A stretch of DNA of 7,726 bases. It comes from Candidatus Woesearchaeota archaeon (GTDB taxonomy: Archaea > Nanobdellota > Nanobdellia > Woesearchaeales > GCA-2687795). Under the pieces are notes generated by a model that worked only from the letters and a program-made list of their open reading frames with translations, had not been told where the DNA came from and searched no databases. The stretch spans positions 1 through 7,726 of the forward strand of contig NZBG01000011.1 in assembly GCA_002687795.1 (NCBI GenBank), read 5' to 3'. This document shows, in pieces, positions 5,041 to 7,726 of this stretch (position 1 is the first letter of the stretch; the number at the start of each line of letters is the position of its first letter). The position numbers were made by a program, and so were the translations under genes.

Positions 5041-7632
5041 TAAAAAAGTCTGCGTTCTTGTTGAATTCCCGTCGCTAAAGAAGACAATCTCAGTGGTGGG
5101 GGGATTATTAACCAGGTTATAGGCATATGCATAATAACCGCTGAAATTGAACAGCTGCGTATGTTTTCCATCTGTCAGCACTCTCACAGTATGGTATCCT
5201 GTTGTATTGCAGAAATAATTCCCCACAAACAGCGAAGCCAGTTCCAGGGAGCTGTTCAGAGTTTCATTTATCCCTATTTTGGTGCTGTTCTCCAAGATAA
5301 GATATGTGTTATTCCGCATAAACAGGCTGTCCTTGTTAAAGAAAACATTGTCCCCGCATCTCAGGTTCAGCAGCTCAAGGTCATTGATTGTTGAGCTGTT
5401 ATCCTTGAAAAATTTTGTATAGCTGGTTCCATTGCTTGCGGATATTGTCAGATTGCCCACACCATTGGCATTGAACATCACTGTCCAATTCCCTCCCCTT
5501 GTTGGATAGCTTTGCGTGTTGAGTATAATAAGCTCAAGCTCATAGGTCTGGTTAGAGAGCGATGGAACAACCCATTCAATATAATCGATAAAGCTGTTGT
5601 TATTCTTATCAAACTTATCAGTAGCCACCCTTGTCCTGCTCCCGTTATTTATCCAGTAGAGCTTTATATTATTAGCCGGCACTTCAACAGGCAGGTATGT
5701 ATAACTCAAAATATCTTCGTAATGAATATCTGATGAAACTGTTATCCTCTTCTTATAATCAGAAATAATAATCTCTTCGGCAGTAGGCCCTTCAGTATAA
5801 TATTCCACCTCAAGCTCCTCAGCAGGCTCTTCGATGATAAGCTCTGTCACATTTGCTTCTGTATCTTCATTTATATCATCAAGAGCGCTAAAACCGGTAA
5901 TTGCTGCAAAAGCTCCGGTTATCTTACTTGCTTCGCGCTTTTCCTCTTTCTCCTCTCTCTTGTTCTCTTTTTCAGCCTCATATTCCTCCAATTCCTTTAA
6001 CTTGTTGTTCTCCTTAACATTTATCTTTGACTTATCCAGTTCAGTGTTTGTCTCAGCGTCTTTAACCGATATATTGAAAGCGTCTTTTGTGATATTTATC
6101 GAAACATTCCCTATATCCTTTAACAGCTTAATCTTCTTAACCCATTTAACCGGCTTTCCAATCACAACACTTGGCTTGGCAACGCTGACATTTACATCCT
6201 TATCTTCTTCGCTTACATTAATCCTGAACACATTGCTGACCCTGACAAACTTGCTGTCATTTGCTATAAAGAAAGAGCTTCTGATTCCTGTAAAATCCTT
6301 ATCAGGCGCAATAACAGCAATATCTTTATCAATTGTGACTGAGATATTCTCTGTCTCATAATAGGAATAGCTCATAATATCGCCATCTTCGTCATAGAAA
6401 TACTCGCTTAGGTTGATTGTCTGGTTTTTATTCTTTACAATGTTAATCTCGGAAATGTTCTTAACAAGCTTAGGGGAATGGTCATTTGGAACCATCTTCT
6501 CAACTGTATAGGTTATGCTGCCGATATTAAGGGTGCTGTTATCAATCTCGAAGATTAATGTATAATTGGTTTCATTAAGCCCAGGAAGAAGGCAGGTCTC
6601 CAGGCAGATACCATTGAATTCTATATAAGGAGCCTTAAACCTCACGCTTAGGCTGGAGCTGTTGCTGTAGACAATCTCTGCCTCTAAAGTTATGAGGTCA
6701 TAATATGCATAAACAACCTGCGCAGACACAATGTTATTGTAACCAGCGTCCTCTTTCTCAAAGTAGCTGTAGTACGGGTCATTCCATTCAGCAGAGGAAG
6801 AATCCATGTCCAGGAAATTACAGCAGCTGCTGCTTCCATAACAGACATTATTGGTGGTGCCCTTGTCAACTGAGTTGATAGTCCATTTAGTGCACAGGTT
6901 ATCAGGGCTTGCATTAAAATTAAGTTCTGTACCTTTAACAGCCAAATCAACAACCCCCTCAATCTCTTCAAGGCCGTCATTGTCAGCATCATAGCTGCTA
7001 TCAGTATAATAATCAAGAGATAACTGTATACTCTTGTTGATGGATATATTCTCAGATGACTGGTTTACAGCAGGCTCATCAGTATCTGTCTGATTGGTGG
7101 TTTGGTTTACTGTCTGTTCTTCTATTGATTCATTAACTGTTGATTGCTCCCCTTCAGTTTCATTCAATGCCTGCGTCTCATTATCAGACTCATTGACTGA
7201 CTGATTAATTGCATCATCTGTTGTTTGGTTATCAACTGTATCATTCACCGCAACCATGCCTGTAACATCCGACAAAGCGGTTTCAAGCTGTTCGCTGTCA
7301 AATATAAGGTATAATTCATTGCTGTAATTAAGATAAACCTTTGCGGTTCCAGCTCTCAAAACAGTGCCGCTGATTTTCATACCCTTTAAGCTGCCTTTCT
7401 CCTCAGACACCCAGGTATATTCGCTGCTTTCATTTGCTATGATATTTACATTATCGGTTATAGTATATTCCTTTGTTACGCTGGTAAAGCCTGTCAGTCT
7501 TGGCCTGACTAAGAAAAAGCTGATAACAATTGCTATTGTAATAAGAACAATGGCTGCTTTTTTGCTGATATGCCTGCTTTTCTGCTTAGCTCTAAGCTTA
7601 CTTCTTGTCCTTTTTGCCTGTTTTTTCTTCAT
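5035..7632 (-). CDS. Large type II membrane-anchored Ig-like surface glycoprotein, 865 aa
   Basis: Order of parts: a Lys/Arg-rich cytoplasmic tail (1-25); one membrane helix AAIVLITIAIVISFFLV (26-42); a small beta region (about 50-120); a Thr/Asn/Glu linker (130-201) with twelve N-x-S/T sequons; and a Cys-rich module (about 205-380). That module has DADNDG (215-220, Ca-binding-like), Cys247, 264, 270, 271, 343 and 347, and CYGSSSCCNF. A cadherin-like module with YDEDGD follows (386-475), then KPVKWVKKIKLL (493-504) and a highly charged coiled-coil-like stretch (530-570). A module at about 622-700 contains KRITVSSD and FIDYIEWVVPSLSNQTYE; the last module (710-840) has GGNWTVMF and Cys759/808. 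I recall similar modules in DPANN surface proteins. ATG 7632 is chosen because the upstream frame reaches a TAA within about 30 nt; the SD is weak. Likely role: cell-surface attachment or envelope structure. Confidence 0.85.
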   Translation of the reverse strand: MKKKQAKRTRSKLRAKQKSRHISKKAAIVLITIAIVISFFLVRPRLTGFTSVTKEYTITDNVNIIANESSEYTWVSEEKGSLKGMKISGTVLRAGTAKVYLNYSNELYLIFDSEQLETALSDVTGMVAVNDTVDNQTTDDAINQSVNESDNETQALNETEGEQSTVNESIEEQTVNQTTNQTDTDEPAVNQSSENISINKSIQLSLDYYTDSSYDADNDGLEEIEGVVDLAVKGTELNFNASPDNLCTKWTINSVDKGTTNNVCYGSSSCCNFLDMDSSSAEWNDPYYSYFEKEDAGYNNIVSAQVVYAYYDLITLEAEIVYSNSSSLSVRFKAPYIEFNGICLETCLLPGLNETNYTLIFEIDNSTLNIGSITYTVEKMVPNDHSPKLVKNISEINIVKNKNQTINLSEYFYDEDGDIMSYSYYETENISVTIDKDIAVIAPDKDFTGIRSSFFIANDSKFVRVSNVFRINVSEEDKDVNVSVAKPSVVIGKPVKWVKKIKLLKDIGNVSINITKDAFNISVKDAETNTELDKSKINVKENNKLKELEEYEAEKENKREEKEEKREASKITGAFAAITGFSALDDINEDTEANVTELIIEEPAEELEVEYYTEGPTAEEIIISDYKKRITVSSDIHYEDILSYTYLPVEVPANNIKLYWINNGSRTRVATDKFDKNNNSFIDYIEWVVPSLSNQTYELELIILNTQSYPTRGGNWTVMFNANGVGNLTISASNGTSYTKFFKDNSSTINDLELLNLRCGDNVFFNKDSLFMRNNTYLILENSTKIGINETLNSSLELASLFVGNYFCNTTGYHTVRVLTDGKHTQLFNFSGYYAYAYNLVNNPPTTEIVFFSDGNSTRTQTFLS

Positions 7633-7648
7633 TACATCTAAAGGATAC

Positions 7649-7666
7649 CTTGGGCTTTAGCCCAAG
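7649..7666. repeat. Perfect 7-bp hairpin with TTTA loop in the 865-aa gene leader
   Basis: CTTGGGC (7649-7655), loop TTTA, GCCCAAG (7660-7666) form a perfect stem. It is preceded by GATAC (7644-7648), exactly as at the left edge, where GATAC (66-70) precedes a 7-bp stem with the same TTTA loop. Relative to the 865-aa gene it lies 17-34 nt upstream of the ATG, so it could affect translation or be a remnant of an IS200/IS605-type end. The structure is seen; both roles are inferred. Confidence 0.5.
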
Positions 7667-7718
7667 TTGTAGTCCACAGCTACTCCCTTTCCTCCGTAAG
7701 TTTTTTCTACCATTTTTG

Positions 7719-7726
7719 ATTATAAA
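7719..7726 (-). promoter_or_regulatory. Possible TATA box for the 865-aa gene at the right edge
   Basis: On the minus strand, TTTATAAT would place initiation near 7697, giving a leader of about 65 nt. That leader holds GGAGG (7695-7691), too far from ATG 7632 to be its SD, and the TTTA-loop hairpin. The window ends here, so upstream elements cannot be checked. Confidence 0.3.

Noticed and set aside
5834..6361. A 175-codon plus-strand ORF
   Set aside because: It is Ser/Leu/Phe-rich antisense of the charged and beta regions of the 865-aa gene, with no start signal of its own.
6690..7016. A 108-codon minus-strand ORF in another frame
   Set aside because: It lies wholly within the 865-aa gene and is a low-complexity shadow.
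7657..7713. An 18-aa minus-strand ORF starting MVEKTYGG and ending in the TTTA-loop hairpin
   Set aside because: It would be a tempting leader peptide, but its ATG lies too close to the TATA-like element to be in the transcript and no SD precedes it.
1..7726. CRISPR array, tRNA or rRNA genes
   Set aside because: No regularly spaced repeats and no cloverleaf or rRNA-like sequence were seen on reading both strands.

Overview
This window most probably comes from a DPANN archaeon, with Woesearchaeota/Pacearchaeota-like lineages the best guess. The evidence is: two small proteins with a class III (archaeal prepilin) signal peptide; a near-perfect archaeal Shine-Dalgarno GAGGTGAT; several genes with a TATA box about 25 nt before the ATG (a leaderless layout); a DUF5654-like membrane protein; and a very large, sequon-rich, Ig-like surface protein of the kind common in DPANN genomes. 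These lineage calls rest on remembered family resemblance and were not searched.

Layout. Positions 1-167 hold no convincing gene but contain three strong hairpins; the middle one resembles the right end of an IS200/IS605 (TnpB-type) element. A 473-aa soluble, cysteine-free protein of unknown function lies on the minus strand (168-1589, TTG start with a good SD). It is divergent from a plus-strand cluster: two tandem paralogous pilin-like proteins (1749-2195, 2245-2691) and a small two-helix membrane protein (2706-3062). A previously uncalled 56-aa minus-strand ORF (3081-3251) has its own TATA box.

From 3391 to 5040 a single reading frame encodes a secreted Ig-like protein with a C-terminal membrane anchor, but it is cut by one in-frame TAG at 4705-4707. 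It converges on an 865-aa type II membrane-anchored surface protein (5035-7632, minus); the two genes share the palindrome TCATGA, which supplies both stop codons. The right edge (7633-7726) holds the promoter and leader of the 865-aa gene, with a hairpin built exactly like the one near the left edge.

Taken together this looks like a cell-surface locus: two pilin-like filament subunits, a small membrane protein and two large Ig-like glycoprotein candidates. No prepilin peptidase, assembly ATPase or platform protein is present, so a complete pilus machine cannot be claimed. No tRNA, rRNA or CRISPR array is visible.
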